Assembly (NCBI RefSeq): GCF_000949865.1
Contig: NZ_JWJH01000006.1
Coordinates: forward strand, 62,001-126,000
Source: Rhizobium nepotum 39/7
Lineage (GTDB): Bacteria > Pseudomonadota > Alphaproteobacteria > Rhizobiales > Rhizobiaceae
DNA: 64,000 bases
Direction: 5' to 3'
The notes beneath the pieces are model-generated. The model was not told the origin of the DNA and did not search any database. It saw nothing but the letters and a program-made list of their open reading frames with translations. Within the stretch, counting starts at the first letter, position 1, and each line of letters begins with the position of its first letter. Below are positions 36,926 through 46,415 of the stretch, one piece after another. A program made the translations under genes and the position numbers.

Positions 36926-37755
36926 GGCGATGTCTCCGTTTTGAAGGTTTCGGCCCAGCTTGCCCGCTTGCGCCGACGCAGCAGCCAGGCGACGCCGATC
37001 AGATCGTGGATGCCGACAAGCGCGCGGCCGATATTGGTGTAATGGGAATTGCCATGCAGGCGCGCCCGGTGCGTGACGTCGACATGGGCGACCTGCCAGC
37101 CGTCGCGATTGAACAGCGCCGGAAAATAGCGGTGGTGGTGATCGAAATAGGGCAAGGCGAGATAGGCATCGCGGCGGAAAGCCTTGAGGCCGCAGCCTGT
37201 GTCCCGAGTGCCGTCCTTCAATATCCGCGCCCTCAAGCCGTTGGCGAAGCGCGACGAAAGACGTTTTCCAAGCGTATCGCGCCGGCCGACACGCTGGCCG
37301 GCCACAAGCGCAAGCCGGCTCTCAGAATTGGCGGCAAGAAGCGGTGCGAGAAGTGCCGGCAGATTGTCCGGCGGGTTTTGCCCGTCTCCATCAAGCATGC
37401 AGATGATGGTCGCGCGCGCTGCCTGCACGCCGCTGTGGATCGCCGCCGATTGCCCGCCCTGACGGTCGTGCCGAACCAGCCGCAGCATGGGAAAACGCCC
37501 GGCGAGCGAAAGCGCCACATCCGCCGTGCGGTCGGAGGAGGCATCGTCCACCACGATGATCTCGAACGGGCCGACCGGCTTGCAGGAGGCAACGATCTCC
37601 GCCACGAGCGTTTCAACACTCGCTTCCTCATTGTGCATGGGCACGATAACGGCGAAATCCGGGGTCGATCTCAAAGGCGCTCCGTCATATCCGTCTGCGG
37701 ATGTTCCGCAAACATCATCGATAGTGGCGAGAGCAGGAGCGCGGAAAGCTTGCAT
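36922..37755 (-). CDS. GT2 polyprenyl-phosphate glycosyltransferase (ArnC/DPM-like)
   Basis: A 277-residue GT-A enzyme expected to load a sugar from a nucleotide donor onto undecaprenyl- or dodecaprenyl-phosphate at the cytoplasmic face. Visible are the N-terminal FAVIVPMHNEEASVETLVAE, the DXD-type MLDGDGQNPPDN, and the acceptor region DTGCGLKAFRRDAYLALPYF. I chose ATG 37755 (MQAFRAPALAT); a longer frame to 37926 adds an unlike stretch. First gene of the four-gene envelope operon. Rhizobial RgtE is an enzyme of this kind. Confidence 0.88.
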   Translation of the reverse strand: MQAFRAPALATIDDVCGTSADGYDGAPLRSTPDFAVIVPMHNEEASVETLVAEIVASCKPVGPFEIIVVDDASSDRTADVALSLAGRFPMLRLVRHDRQGGQSAAIHSGVQAARATIICMLDGDGQNPPDNLPALLAPLLAANSESRLALVAGQRVGRRDTLGKRLSSRFANGLRARILKDGTRDTGCGLKAFRRDAYLALPYFDHHHRYFPALFNRDGWQVAHVDVTHRARLHGNSHYTNIGRALVGIHDLIGVAWLLRRRKRASWAETFKTETSP

Positions 37756-37949
37756 GAATATGAACAGCCGTTGAACTTCGCTCGGTATGCGCTTGTTCTG
37801 TTGCAGTTTTATTACGGAAAACGCGTCGGCGAAGGCCGGAGATTTTTTCACGGTATGCGGGAAATAATCATACAATTCCTCGCCCTTTAACGTGACCGTA
37901 AACAATTGTTGCGACGGTACGGCCACGTTTTTTTGGGGGAGGAAACAGG

Positions 37950-40217
37950 ATGCCGGGTGTAAATCCGACTGCTGTCAAAGCTAAATCATTGTCAATCAAG
38001 GCCAAATTTGCAGCGCTCGTCACGGGCGCGACGCTGGTTTCGTGCCTGGCCGTTGGGTTATTGTCCTACGAAATGGGCAAATCCGGCCTGATCGACGCCA
38101 GCAAGATCAGGCTCGAGACGGTTGCGGGAAACCAGTCCAAACAGCTTGACGCCTATACGCTGCGCGTCGAACAGAGCATTTCCGAGCTGTCGCAGAACGC
38201 TGCGATCGCACAGGCGCTGGAAACCATGACCACCGTCGTGCCGACGGAAAAGGATGCGATCATCGAGGCTTTCCGCCGCGAGGGCGTATCCGAGGAGGAG
38301 CGCGCTTCCTTCAACGGCGAAGGATTGCGGCTGCTTTACGCCATCCGCCACGCCACGATCAACGCGGCCATTGCCAGCGTCTGGCGCAATACCCGGGTCA
38401 GCGACATCTACGTCGTCGACAAGGCGGGTCTCATTATCTATTCCGTGACCAAGGGCAAGAACTTCCTGACCAACGTGGCGGAACCGCAAAACAGCGCGAT
38501 CAAGGAATTGTTCGATCGCATCGAAGCCGGCAAGGACGGTGTCGTCAGCACCACCGGGTTCAGCGGTGGCGGTGCCGATGATGCAGCCATGATCGGCATG
38601 CCGCTCGCGGTCTCGAACTGGGGCCAGCTCCAGCGTAAGGGCGCCGTCATCATGCGCATTTCACCCGACCGCATCGGCGCAGTGGTAACGCCTGAGGAAA
38701 CCGGCAAGTCCATCGACGACGCCGTTCTTCTGAGCGCCGAAGGCAAACGCCGGGCGGGCGTACTCTCGGCCGGGGCGGATGCCGCTGTTTCCGAAAGCCT
38801 CGCAGCCCTTTCGGGCGCAAGCGAAGCCGGAACGGTAATGGCGCAGACACCTGCGGGCAATATCTTTTACGCCTATCGCCCGGTCTCCGTTTTCGGACAG
38901 AAACATCTTCTGGCAATCGGCCAGCAGGAAAGCAAGGTGCTGGCGGCAGCCAACGATCTGGCCTTCTGGGCAACGCTTGCGACACTTGCGGTTCTCGCCG
39001 TCATGACGCTGGTCGGCATTTTCGTTTCCGCCAGCCTGACCAAGCCGCTGACCGGCCTTGCCGGATTGATGGAACGCCTGAACGGCGGTGACAACAATAT
39101 CGAGATCAAGGCCGTTTCCCGTGGCGACGAGATCGGCACCATGGCGCGTGCGCTGGAATCCTTCCGCCAGGGCATTCTGGACAAGCAGCGCATGGAGACC
39201 GAGTCCCATCGCAAGAGCGAGGAACTGGACGAGGAACGCGCCCAGCGCGAGATGGAAAAGGCAAGAAGCGCCGAGGAACTGGAAGAAGCCGTCGACGCGC
39301 TTGCGACCGGTCTTGCCAATCTTGCGACCGGCAGGCTCGATCTTCGCATCGAAAAATCCTTCGTGCCGTCGCTCGACCATCTGCGGATCGATTTCAACAA
39401 CTCCATCGCTGGGCTGGAAGCGACGATTTCCAACATCGGCGAAAGCGCCAATGCCATCCGCTCCGGCTCCGGCGAGCTGAAAAGCGCATCGGAAGATCTG
39501 TCGCGGCGTACGGAACGTCAGGCGGCAGCCCTTGAGGAAGCCGCCGCTGCCCTTGGGGACATGACGCAGGCCGTCAATGTCTCGCTCTCGCGCTGCAACG
39601 TCGCCGTCGAGGCAACGGCGGAAACCATGCAGGACGCCCACAAATCCACGGCCGTTGTCAAGGAAGCCATCGTCGCCATGGAACGCATCGAGACCTCGTC
39701 GTCCAAGATCCGCCAGATCATCGATGTCATCGACCAGATCGCCTTCCAGACCAATCTCCTCGCGCTGAATGCCGGCGTCGAGGCGGCCCGTGCCGGCGAA
39801 GCTGGAAAAGGCTTTGCGGTCGTGGCGCAGGAAGTGCGGGAACTCGCCCAGAAATCGGCGGCCGCCGCACGGGACATCACGACGCTAATCGCCACCTCCG
39901 CGGGCGATGTTGAAAGCGGCGTGGCGCTGGTGCTGAAGACCGGCGAAAGCCTGGAGCAGATCCAGAAACGCATCCAGTCGGTCAACGACCAGATCGGCGC
40001 GATCGCCACCGCATCGCGCGAACAATCCGGCCGCCTTGGCGAAATCAACGCATCCGTCAACGAACTCGACCATGTGACGCAGCAGAACGCGGCGATGGTG
40101 GAGGAAACGACGGCCGCTGCCTTCTCGCTGGCAAGCGAGGCGGATGGCCTCACCGAACAGGTGGGCCAATTCTCGCTCAGTGCTATCGGGCAGCGGGACC
40201 AGCGCTACGCGGCATAA
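37950..40217 (+). CDS. Methyl-accepting chemotaxis protein
   Basis: A 755-residue transmembrane chemoreceptor. TM1 is at about residues 20-45 (FAALVTGATLVSCLAVGLLS), a large periplasmic sensor of about 290 residues follows, TM2 is near 335-360 (LATLAVLAVMTLVGIFV), then HAMP and a cytoplasmic signalling coiled coil whose tip is IAFQTNLLALNAGVEAARAG followed by EAGKGFAVVAQEVRELAQKS. No C-terminal pentapeptide. The strong ribosome site GGGGGAGGAAACAGG precedes ATG 37950. Ligand unknown. Confidence 0.95.
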   Translation: MPGVNPTAVKAKSLSIKAKFAALVTGATLVSCLAVGLLSYEMGKSGLIDASKIRLETVAGNQSKQLDAYTLRVEQSISELSQNAAIAQALETMTTVVPTEKDAIIEAFRREGVSEEERASFNGEGLRLLYAIRHATINAAIASVWRNTRVSDIYVVDKAGLIIYSVTKGKNFLTNVAEPQNSAIKELFDRIEAGKDGVVSTTGFSGGGADDAAMIGMPLAVSNWGQLQRKGAVIMRISPDRIGAVVTPEETGKSIDDAVLLSAEGKRRAGVLSAGADAAVSESLAALSGASEAGTVMAQTPAGNIFYAYRPVSVFGQKHLLAIGQQESKVLAAANDLAFWATLATLAVLAVMTLVGIFVSASLTKPLTGLAGLMERLNGGDNNIEIKAVSRGDEIGTMARALESFRQGILDKQRMETESHRKSEELDEERAQREMEKARSAEELEEAVDALATGLANLATGRLDLRIEKSFVPSLDHLRIDFNNSIAGLEATISNIGESANAIRSGSGELKSASEDLSRRTERQAAALEEAAAALGDMTQAVNVSLSRCNVAVEATAETMQDAHKSTAVVKEAIVAMERIETSSSKIRQIIDVIDQIAFQTNLLALNAGVEAARAGEAGKGFAVVAQEVRELAQKSAAAARDITTLIATSAGDVESGVALVLKTGESLEQIQKRIQSVNDQIGAIATASREQSGRLGEINASVNELDHVTQQNAAMVEETTAAAFSLASEADGLTEQVGQFSLSAIGQRDQRYAA

Positions 40218-40232
40218 TCCGCAACGACAAAG

Positions 40233-40262
40233 GCCGGAGGCAGAACCTCCGGCTTTTTATTT
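40233..40262 (+). terminator. Terminator of the chemoreceptor gene
   Basis: Stem GCCGGAGG/CCTCCGGC (40233-40240 with 40246-40253), CAGAA loop, then TTTTTATTTT. Confidence 0.9.
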
Positions 40263-40362
40263 TGCTTGAAAACTCGATCCGGGCTCCCAGGAGCCGAAGC
40301 CCCTGGGAGCACACCGGCGGCTTGCGATCATGGCGATCCGCCGCCGGCTTCCGGGGAGGACC

Positions 40363-41880
40363 TCAGAAGAAGCCAACCTTGTTCGGGCTGTAGGATACGA
40401 GCAGGTTCTTGGTCTGCTGGTAATGATCGAGCATCATCTTGTGGGTCTCGCGACCGATGCCGGATTGCTTGTAACCGCCAAAGGCGGCGCCCGCCGGATA
40501 GACGTGGTAGCAATTCGTCCACACACGACCCGCTTCGATACCCCGGCCCGCCCGATAGGCGACATTGGTATCGCGGCTCCACACACCTGCACCCAGACCG
40601 TAAACCGTGTCATTGGCGATTTCGAGCGCTTCCTCAACCGTCTTGAAGGTGGTGACGGAAACGACCGGACCGAAGATTTCCTCCTGGAAAACCCGCATCT
40701 TGTTGTTGCCTTCGAAGACCGTCGGCTGAATGTAGTAGCCGTCCTTCAGGTCGCCCGTGAGTGTCTTGCGGTCGCCGCCGGTCAGCACCTTGGCGCCTTC
40801 CTTCTTGCCGATCTCCAGATAGCGCATGATCTTGTCGAACTGTTCCTGCGAGGCCTGTGCGCCCAGCATGGTCGACGGATTGAGCGGATCGTCCTGGCTG
40901 ATGGACTGAACGCGCTTGATCGCCTTTTCCATGAAACGGTCATAGATCGATTCATGAACCAGCGCACGCGACGGGCATGTGCAGACCTCGCCCTGATTGA
41001 GCGCGAAGAAGGCGAAACCTTCGAGCGCCTTGTCGAGGAATGCGTCATCCTCGTTCATCACATCGGCAAAGAATATGTTCGGCGACTTGCCGCCCAGTTC
41101 CAGCGAGATGTTGGTGACGTTGTCGGCCGCATAACGCATGATTTCCTTGCCGACCGGGGTGGAGCCGGTGAAGGCGATCTTGGCGATGCGCTTGCTTTGC
41201 GCCAGCGGCTTGCCCGCTTCAATGCCAGTGCCGTTGACGATGTTGAGAACGCCCGGCGGCAGCAGGTCTTCGATAAGCTCCATCACCACCAGAATGGACG
41301 CCGGTGTCTGTTCCGCAGGCTTCAGCACCACGCAATTGCCGGCGGCGAGTGCCGGCGCAAGCTTCCACGCGGCCATCAGGATCGGGAAGTTCCACGGGAT
41401 GATCTGGCCGACAACGCCGAGCGGTTCATGGAAATGATAGGCGACCGTATCGTTGTCGATTTCGCCGATCGTGCCTTCCTGTGCGCGGATGCAGCCTGCG
41501 AAATAGCGGAAATGGTCGACCGTCAGCGGAATATCCGCATTTGTCGTCTCGCGCAGCGGCTTGCCGTTATCCCAGGTTTCGGCCCGCGCGATGAGATCGA
41601 GATTGTCCTCGATGCGCTGGGCGATCTTGAGCAGGATGTTGGAGCGCTCGGTAACGCTCGTCTTGCCCCACTTCTCCCTCGCCTTGTGGGCGGCATCCAG
41701 TGCGAGTTCGATATCGGCCGCATCCGAGCGCGGAACTTCACAAATCTTGTGGCCCGTCACCGGCGACAGATTGTCCATGTAGCGACCGGATTTCGGTTCC
41801 ACCCATTTGCCGCCGATGAAATTGCCGTATTTCAGCTTGAAGGGCGCTTCGCCCGCTTTCTGCTGAACCTGAATATTCAT
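40363..41880 (-). CDS. Aldehyde dehydrogenase (AldB/AcoD-like)
   Basis: NAD-dependent oxidation of an aldehyde, probably acetaldehyde, to the acid. The 505-residue protein shows [20 protein letters not shown], the cofactor loop [12 protein letters not shown], the general-base [11 protein letters not shown] and the catalytic Cys in [14 protein letters not shown], and ends with the [12 protein letters not shown] block. The ATG at 41880 follows GGGAGGATGAAATC. The AcoR-like regulator lies just upstream on the same strand with an inverted-repeat operator candidate between, suggesting induction by its substrate or an alcohol. Confidence 0.95.
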   Translation of the reverse strand: MNIQVQQKAGEAPFKLKYGNFIGGKWVEPKSGRYMDNLSPVTGHKICEVPRSDAADIELALDAAHKAREKWGKTSVTERSNILLKIAQRIEDNLDLIARAETWDNGKPLRETTNADIPLTVDHFRYFAGCIRAQEGTIGEIDNDTVAYHFHEPLGVVGQIIPWNFPILMAAWKLAPALAAGNCVVLKPAEQTPASILVVMELIEDLLPPGVLNIVNGTGIEAGKPLAQSKRIAKIAFTGSTPVGKEIMRYAADNVTNISLELGGKSPNIFFADVMNEDDAFLDKALEGFAFFALNQGEVCTCPSRALVHESIYDRFMEKAIKRVQSISQDDPLNPSTMLGAQASQEQFDKIMRYLEIGKKEGAKVLTGGDRKTLTGDLKDGYYIQPTVFEGNNKMRVFQEEIFGPVVSVTTFKTVEEALEIANDTVYGLGAGVWSRDTNVAYRAGRGIEAGRVWTNCYHVYPAGAAFGGYKQSGIGRETHKMMLDHYQQTKNLLVSYSPNKVGFF

Positions 41881-41986
41881 GATTTCATCCTCCCTGATGA
41901 AAACGATCCGCGACGGACCGCATGGGAGGAAGGTGGGCCTAGATGACAGTGGGGGGTAGTGGCACGGCGTGGTTCCGCATCGCACA

Positions 41987-42006
41987 TTGTCTCACATCTG
42001 CGACAA
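41987..42006. promoter_or_regulatory. Inverted repeat upstream of the aldehyde dehydrogenase gene
   Basis: TTGTCTC at 41987-41993 and GCGACAA at 42000-42006 match as inverted halves at six of seven positions, about 107 bases before the dehydrogenase start. FIS-type HTH regulators of the AcoR group bind TGT/ACA dyads of this kind; assignment is inference. Confidence 0.45.
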
Positions 42007-42053
42007 ACCCACGCCGATCCGGCCATCTTGCCCGGATCTCGTTTCAGGTCACC

Positions 42054-43013
42054 TCAATGCACCGCGAGTTTCTTCATCTTGCGGTGAAGCGTGGCGCGGC
42101 TGATACCAAGCAGGGACGCGGCCTGCGTGACATTGCCGTTGGTGCGCGATAGAACCCGCCGCAACGCCGAACGCTCCGCTTCCGCAAGGTCGGAGCCGCC
42201 ATCGTGACGCTGTTCCTGCAGAATATCGGCGGCGGGCAGCCCCTGCGCGATGGAATTGTCGTCCAGTTTCAGCGCAAGACGCGCCGCGCGTGTCGCCCCC
42301 AAAACGAGATCGTCCTGATCAACGGCCAACAGCGAAAGGGCGGCGCCGAAACCGGTCGGCACGACGACGATGCGCGCGCCGGGAAAGGCCCGACGGAAAA
42401 GATTGCCCTCGATACGTTGCGCCGCATCCCTCACCGCCTGCGTGACGAAAGAAAAGGTCATCTCGTTGATGTCGTCGCGGCAGGTGGAAATATCGAGAGC
42501 ACCAGTCACCCGGCCAGTGTGGTCGCGAATGGGTGCGGTCGTGCAGCAGAGTTCCGTGTTCGACGTGAAAAAATGCTGGTCGCGGTAGACCACCACAGAA
42601 CGCTCGTCGACCAGCGCCGTGCCGATGCCGTTGGTGCCCACGCTCGCCTCGCTCCAGACCGCACCGGACCAGAGGCCGAGCGCCCGGAAATCGCGGTCGT
42701 CGCCGGCGGCACCCCGGCGCTCCAGCGCAACGCCCTGCGCATCGGTCAAAAGCAGGCAGCAGCCGGCCTTGCCGACGCTGTGAAAAATACGGTCGAGTTC
42801 ATCGGTGCTTTCAGCGATCAGGCCGGCGGCACTTTCACGGGCGCGGCGAAATTCGAAGTCGCTGAGAAAGATCGGTTTGCGGTTTTCCTCCGGCGCAAGG
42901 TGGTGCTTGACCATGCAGCGGCGCCAGGAAGCGACAATCGGAGAACTTGCGGCTGCGGAACGTTGGCGCGCTGTTTCATACACGCGGTCCGCATGGGCGA
43001 TGTCTGTCGGCAT
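42054..43013 (-). CDS. AcoR-like GAF/HTH_8 regulator lacking the AAA+ domain
   Basis: A 319-residue regulator. Residues about 60-190 match the GAF sensor of AcoR (GLWSGAVWSEASVGTNGIGT, RDQHFFTSNTELCCTTAPI, HTGRVTGALDIS), and the C-terminus is a FIS-type HTH (ALRRVLSRTNGNVTQAASLL then GISRATLHRKMKKL). The Walker A and GAFTGA motifs of sigma-54 activators are absent, so it cannot open sigma-54 promoters by itself. The ATG at 43013 follows GGGAGGAGCGA. It probably controls the aldehyde dehydrogenase gene downstream. Confidence 0.9.
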   Translation of the reverse strand: MPTDIAHADRVYETARQRSAAASSPIVASWRRCMVKHHLAPEENRKPIFLSDFEFRRARESAAGLIAESTDELDRIFHSVGKAGCCLLLTDAQGVALERRGAAGDDRDFRALGLWSGAVWSEASVGTNGIGTALVDERSVVVYRDQHFFTSNTELCCTTAPIRDHTGRVTGALDISTCRDDINEMTFSFVTQAVRDAAQRIEGNLFRRAFPGARIVVVPTGFGAALSLLAVDQDDLVLGATRAARLALKLDDNSIAQGLPAADILQEQRHDGGSDLAEAERSALRRVLSRTNGNVTQAASLLGISRATLHRKMKKLAVH

Positions 43014-43121
43014 TCGCTCCTCCCAAAGCTTTTCGGCGATGGTGCGCTGGAAGCGTTCACGTTTCAACTAAAAACTTCGCGGCCGGCATTTGTCAACGCA
43101 ACCTCAGGCTGCGCCTGAATA

Positions 43122-45209
43122 TCATACCGCCTTGAAATAACGCTGCCCGAGAGTGACTTCCGGCTCGTCTTCGGCCGAGAGAAACGTGTCGTCCACGAGA
43201 TTGGCGATAGAGTTCAAAGGGCCGGGCCTACCGAAAAAGAAGCCCTGCACCTGCAGACAGCCTTCGCGGCGCAGGAACTCGATATGCGCCTTGGTCTCTA
43301 CACCTTCCGCGAGCACCGGAATGTTGAGGCTATGCGCCAGAATGAGCGTGGAGCGAACGATCGCCTCCGACTGCACGTTGGTCGAAAGGCCGTCGATGAA
43401 GGCCCGGTCGATCTTGATCTTGTCGAAGGGAAAACTCTGGAGGGTAGACAGCGAGGAATAGCCTGTGCCGTAATCGTCCATGGCGATCTTGACGCCGAGC
43501 GCCTTGAGTTTGCGGATCGCGACCAACGCATGGCGATGATCCGCGATGATGCTGCCTTCGGTGATTTCCAGCTCGAGCCTTTCCGGCGCAAGCCCCGTCT
43601 CCTGAAGAACTCTCTCGACCTTGTCAGGGAAATCATTGTCCGCAAGCTGCTGCGGCGCGACATTCACGGCGATCGAAAGCGATTTCTTCCAGAGAGCGGC
43701 CTGCACGCAGGCTTCCCGCAGAACCCACTCGCCCAGTTCAACGATAAAGCCGGTCTGTTCGGCAATCGGAATGAATTCGACCGGAGAGACCATGCCACGC
43801 TCGGGATGTTTCCAGCGCAAAAGCGCCTCGAAACCAACGATGCTGCCACTCTTGGTATCGTTCTGTTGCTGATAATATAGCTCGAATTCGTTGTTGGCGA
43901 GGCCGCTGCGCATGGTTATGGCAAGCGCATTGCGCTCCCGCGCGGCCTCATCCATGGATTTGTCGTAGAAACAGATCGTGTCCGATGTCCCGCTTTTTGC
44001 CCGGTACATGGCGACATCGGCCTGCGCCATTAGCGTATCGGCATCGATGGAGCCGGTATTGCGGATCGATATACCCACACTCGCGCCCACTGAAAATGTC
44101 TGACCGTTCCATTCCACGGGCTTGCTGATCTGCTCGATCAATCGCTGGGCAAATTCCGCACCATCGGCACGGGTATAATAGGAATGGGTCATCGCCACGA
44201 ACTCATCCCCGCCCATGCGCGCCAGAAACTCCCCGGTTTTCAGAACGGAACTCGCCCGGTCGGCGATGGCGCGCAGCACGGCATCGCCCGCCGCGTGGCC
44301 GTGAACGTCGTTGATTTCCTTGAAACGGTCGAGATCGATCGACAGAAGCGCCGTATGCGCACCCATGGAGACATGACGCGTGCGGCGATTGAGGTGCTCG
44401 ATAAATGCCGCCCGGTTGGGAATGCCCGTCAGCGGATCGTGCAGCGAAAGATGGCGATAGCGGGCAACCGCCTGCTGGGTGGACTGGGCGTCGATGACAT
44501 AGGTGGATAGCCCCAGCGCCAGCAGAAGAAGGGTCACCGCGATGGCGCTTCCACCCATGATGGCCGGCGGCAGCAGATTTTCCGAAATGATGATGCGTGG
44601 ATCGAACTCGAACAACATCGAGGCCATGCCGGTATAATGCATCGAGGCGATGGCCAGGATGAGAAACGCTACCGCGCTGAACTGGCAGAACCGGTTGATC
44701 GGCCGCGCAATGCGATTGACCGCGATCGCGCCAAACGCGGCTCCCAGTACCAGCGAGGCGATGACATAGGCCTGGTTCCAGAAAATCATGCCCTGTACCT
44801 GATAGGCGGCCATACCGGTATAATGCATGGCCGCAATACCGAGACCGAGTATCGCCCCGCCCGCTTCCACCAGAGCGCTGCGCCCGCCATAGGCGGAAAT
44901 GGCAAAGCCGGTGGTCGTCGTGATAATGGCGATAAGAAGCGAAAGCCCCGTCAGATAGGGATCGTACCCCACCTCGCCGGCAGCGACATAACCCAGCATC
45001 GCCACGAAATGGGTGGTCCATATCGCCGCGCCGCCATTGACCCCGGCCAGAAACAGCCAGTTGACCTTCTGCAACCCCGTCGCCAGACGCGCTCTCGAAA
45101 AAAGACGCATGGTGACGAAGCTTCCCAGCATGCAGACGAAGACCGCTGCTATGGTGTATCGGAAGTCATGATCGACGGTGAGGCACTGAAGAACTTTTAA
45201 CATTATCAT
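43122..45209 (-). CDS. MHYT-GGDEF-EAL membrane protein
   Basis: A 695-residue cyclic di-GMP enzyme with the MHYT sensor. The N-terminal 240 residues carry about seven helices with the repeated motif: THFVAMLGY, AAMHYTGMAAY and SMHYTGMASM, proposed to bind copper and sense a gas such as O2, CO or NO. The GGDEF domain has an intact GGDEF (ARMGGDEFVAM) without an RxxD inhibitory site; the EAL domain has FEALLRWKHPERG, AMDDYGTGYSSL and KIKIDRAFIDGL, so both look active. ATG 45209 or 45203 may start it. Confidence 0.95.
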   Translation of the reverse strand: MIMLKVLQCLTVDHDFRYTIAAVFVCMLGSFVTMRLFSRARLATGLQKVNWLFLAGVNGGAAIWTTHFVAMLGYVAAGEVGYDPYLTGLSLLIAIITTTTGFAISAYGGRSALVEAGGAILGLGIAAMHYTGMAAYQVQGMIFWNQAYVIASLVLGAAFGAIAVNRIARPINRFCQFSAVAFLILAIASMHYTGMASMLFEFDPRIIISENLLPPAIMGGSAIAVTLLLLALGLSTYVIDAQSTQQAVARYRHLSLHDPLTGIPNRAAFIEHLNRRTRHVSMGAHTALLSIDLDRFKEINDVHGHAAGDAVLRAIADRASSVLKTGEFLARMGGDEFVAMTHSYYTRADGAEFAQRLIEQISKPVEWNGQTFSVGASVGISIRNTGSIDADTLMAQADVAMYRAKSGTSDTICFYDKSMDEAARERNALAITMRSGLANNEFELYYQQQNDTKSGSIVGFEALLRWKHPERGMVSPVEFIPIAEQTGFIVELGEWVLREACVQAALWKKSLSIAVNVAPQQLADNDFPDKVERVLQETGLAPERLELEITEGSIIADHRHALVAIRKLKALGVKIAMDDYGTGYSSLSTLQSFPFDKIKIDRAFIDGLSTNVQSEAIVRSTLILAHSLNIPVLAEGVETKAHIEFLRREGCLQVQGFFFGRPGPLNSIANLVDDTFLSAEDEPEVTLGQRYFKAV

Positions 45210-45509
45210 CTACACAATTGGAATTCCAGGCAGCCTTATCATTTGCCAGGTTTGCAGCGGGTTTATATGAATGGATAAGCACATATTAAAAGTTGCAATT
45301 CATGGATGCATTAGGCAAATCTAATGAAATTATAACGCAGTGCCCTCGAAAAACGGGCCGCTCTTGTCTTTATCTTCGGTTTGTATTATAGCGCCCGCAC
45401 CCGTGTAGACACCCTTGGAGGCAACGCGGGCGGGATGGCGCAAGCGCCTCTCCAGTTCAGGCCGCTTTGTTTGGCATGAACTCTCCATATAACCTCGAAA
45501 GGAATTGCC
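45210..45509. other. 300-bp region with structured rplY leader
   Basis: The first 140 bases are AT-rich and must hold the MHYT gene promoter (leftward). Near 45364 TTGTCT and 45384-45391 TATTATAG suggest an rplY promoter with imperfect spacing. The leader can form CGCCCGC/GCGGGCG (45392-45398 with 45426-45432) and GGCG-CAAG-CGCC (45437-45448). No other feature seen. Confidence 0.45.
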
Positions 45510-46115
45510 ATGAGCAAAGAATCGTATGAGCTCAAGGCCGAGGCGCGCGAACGAGTTGGTAAGGGGTCCTCTCGTGAACTTCGCCGCAACGGTTTGATTC
45601 CCGCTGTCATCTATGGTGACAAGCAGGCCCCCATTTCCATCGCTCTGTCGACCAACGAAGTAACCAAGCGTATCCACGCCGGCGGCTTCATGACGACGGT
45701 TGCGGTAATCGACGTCGACGGCCAGAAGATCAAGGTCCTCCCGAAGGACTACCAGCTTGATCCGGTCCGCGACTTCACCATGCACGTCGACTTCCTGCGC
45801 GTTACGGGCAACACGCTCGTCAACGTCGAAGTTCCGGTTCACTTCGAAAACGAAGAAAAGTCGGACATCAAGATCGGCGGCGTTCTGAACATCGTTCGCC
45901 ACACGGTGGAATTCCACTGCCCGGCCAACGACATTCCGGAATTCATCACCGTTGATCTCACCGGTCTGAAGATCGGCGACAACGTTCACATTTCGAATGT
46001 GAAGCTGCCGAAGAACATCACGCCTGTGATCGCCGACCGTGATTTCACGATCGCAACGATCGTTGCTCCGGCTGGCGGCATTGCTGAAGAAGCAACCGAC
46101 GAAGCTTCTGCATAA
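45510..46115 (+). CDS. rplY: 50S ribosomal protein L25/general stress protein Ctc
   Basis: Binds 5S rRNA in the central protuberance of the large subunit. The 201-residue protein is the long Ctc form: an L25 domain (residues 5-92, [20 protein letters not shown]) and a TL5-type C-terminal domain (about 100-185, [20 protein letters not shown]), ending in an acidic tail. The ATG at 45510 follows GAAAGGAATTGCC. It usually lies directly before pth; here two other genes are placed between them. Confidence 0.97.
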   Translation: MSKESYELKAEARERVGKGSSRELRRNGLIPAVIYGDKQAPISIALSTNEVTKRIHAGGFMTTVAVIDVDGQKIKVLPKDYQLDPVRDFTMHVDFLRVTGNTLVNVEVPVHFENEEKSDIKIGGVLNIVRHTVEFHCPANDIPEFITVDLTGLKIGDNVHISNVKLPKNITPVIADRDFTIATIVAPAGGIAEEATDEASA

Positions 46116-46415
46116 TGATCTGTGGCCGCAAGGCCGGACAGATTTGAGCTTTGAGGCCCGTTCCGTTTTCGGAACGGGCCTTTTAGTTTTTATGAACTTT
46201 AAAAACAGAAACCGGCCGCTGCGTGCATCATGCGGGACCCGCTTCAGCGTCGATTAACAATTCCATGAAACGATGCTCGTTGCGCTGTCGTGAAAACACC
46301 GGGCGGGTTGAGAAAATATAGTGGGGAACAGGGCTTTCGCCGGAAACCTCACCGATCTCTCCGGATGGCAAAACGAACGCGGTCATTCTGGGGTAGAGGG
46401 TAGCTGCAATCGAAC
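46116..46415. other. 300-bp region after rplY
   Basis: Contains the rplY terminator at its left end and the upstream region of the GGDEF-EAL gene, with TATAGT near 46317 as a possible -10. No gene or repeat recognised. Confidence 0.45.
46154..46190 (+). terminator. Terminator of rplY
   Basis: A perfect 12-bp stem (46154-46165 with 46170-46181), TTTT loop, then TTTAGTTTTT. Confidence 0.92.

Noticed and set aside
40270-40340. GC-rich inverted repeat after the aldehyde dehydrogenase stop, as a terminator
   Set aside because: Stems can be drawn but no T run follows on the minus strand.
41960-41978. TGGCAC-like start of a sigma-54 promoter upstream of the aldehyde dehydrogenase
   Set aside because: It is on the plus strand, facing away from the gene, and the -12 half (TTCCGC) does not match GC-type consensus at the right spacing.
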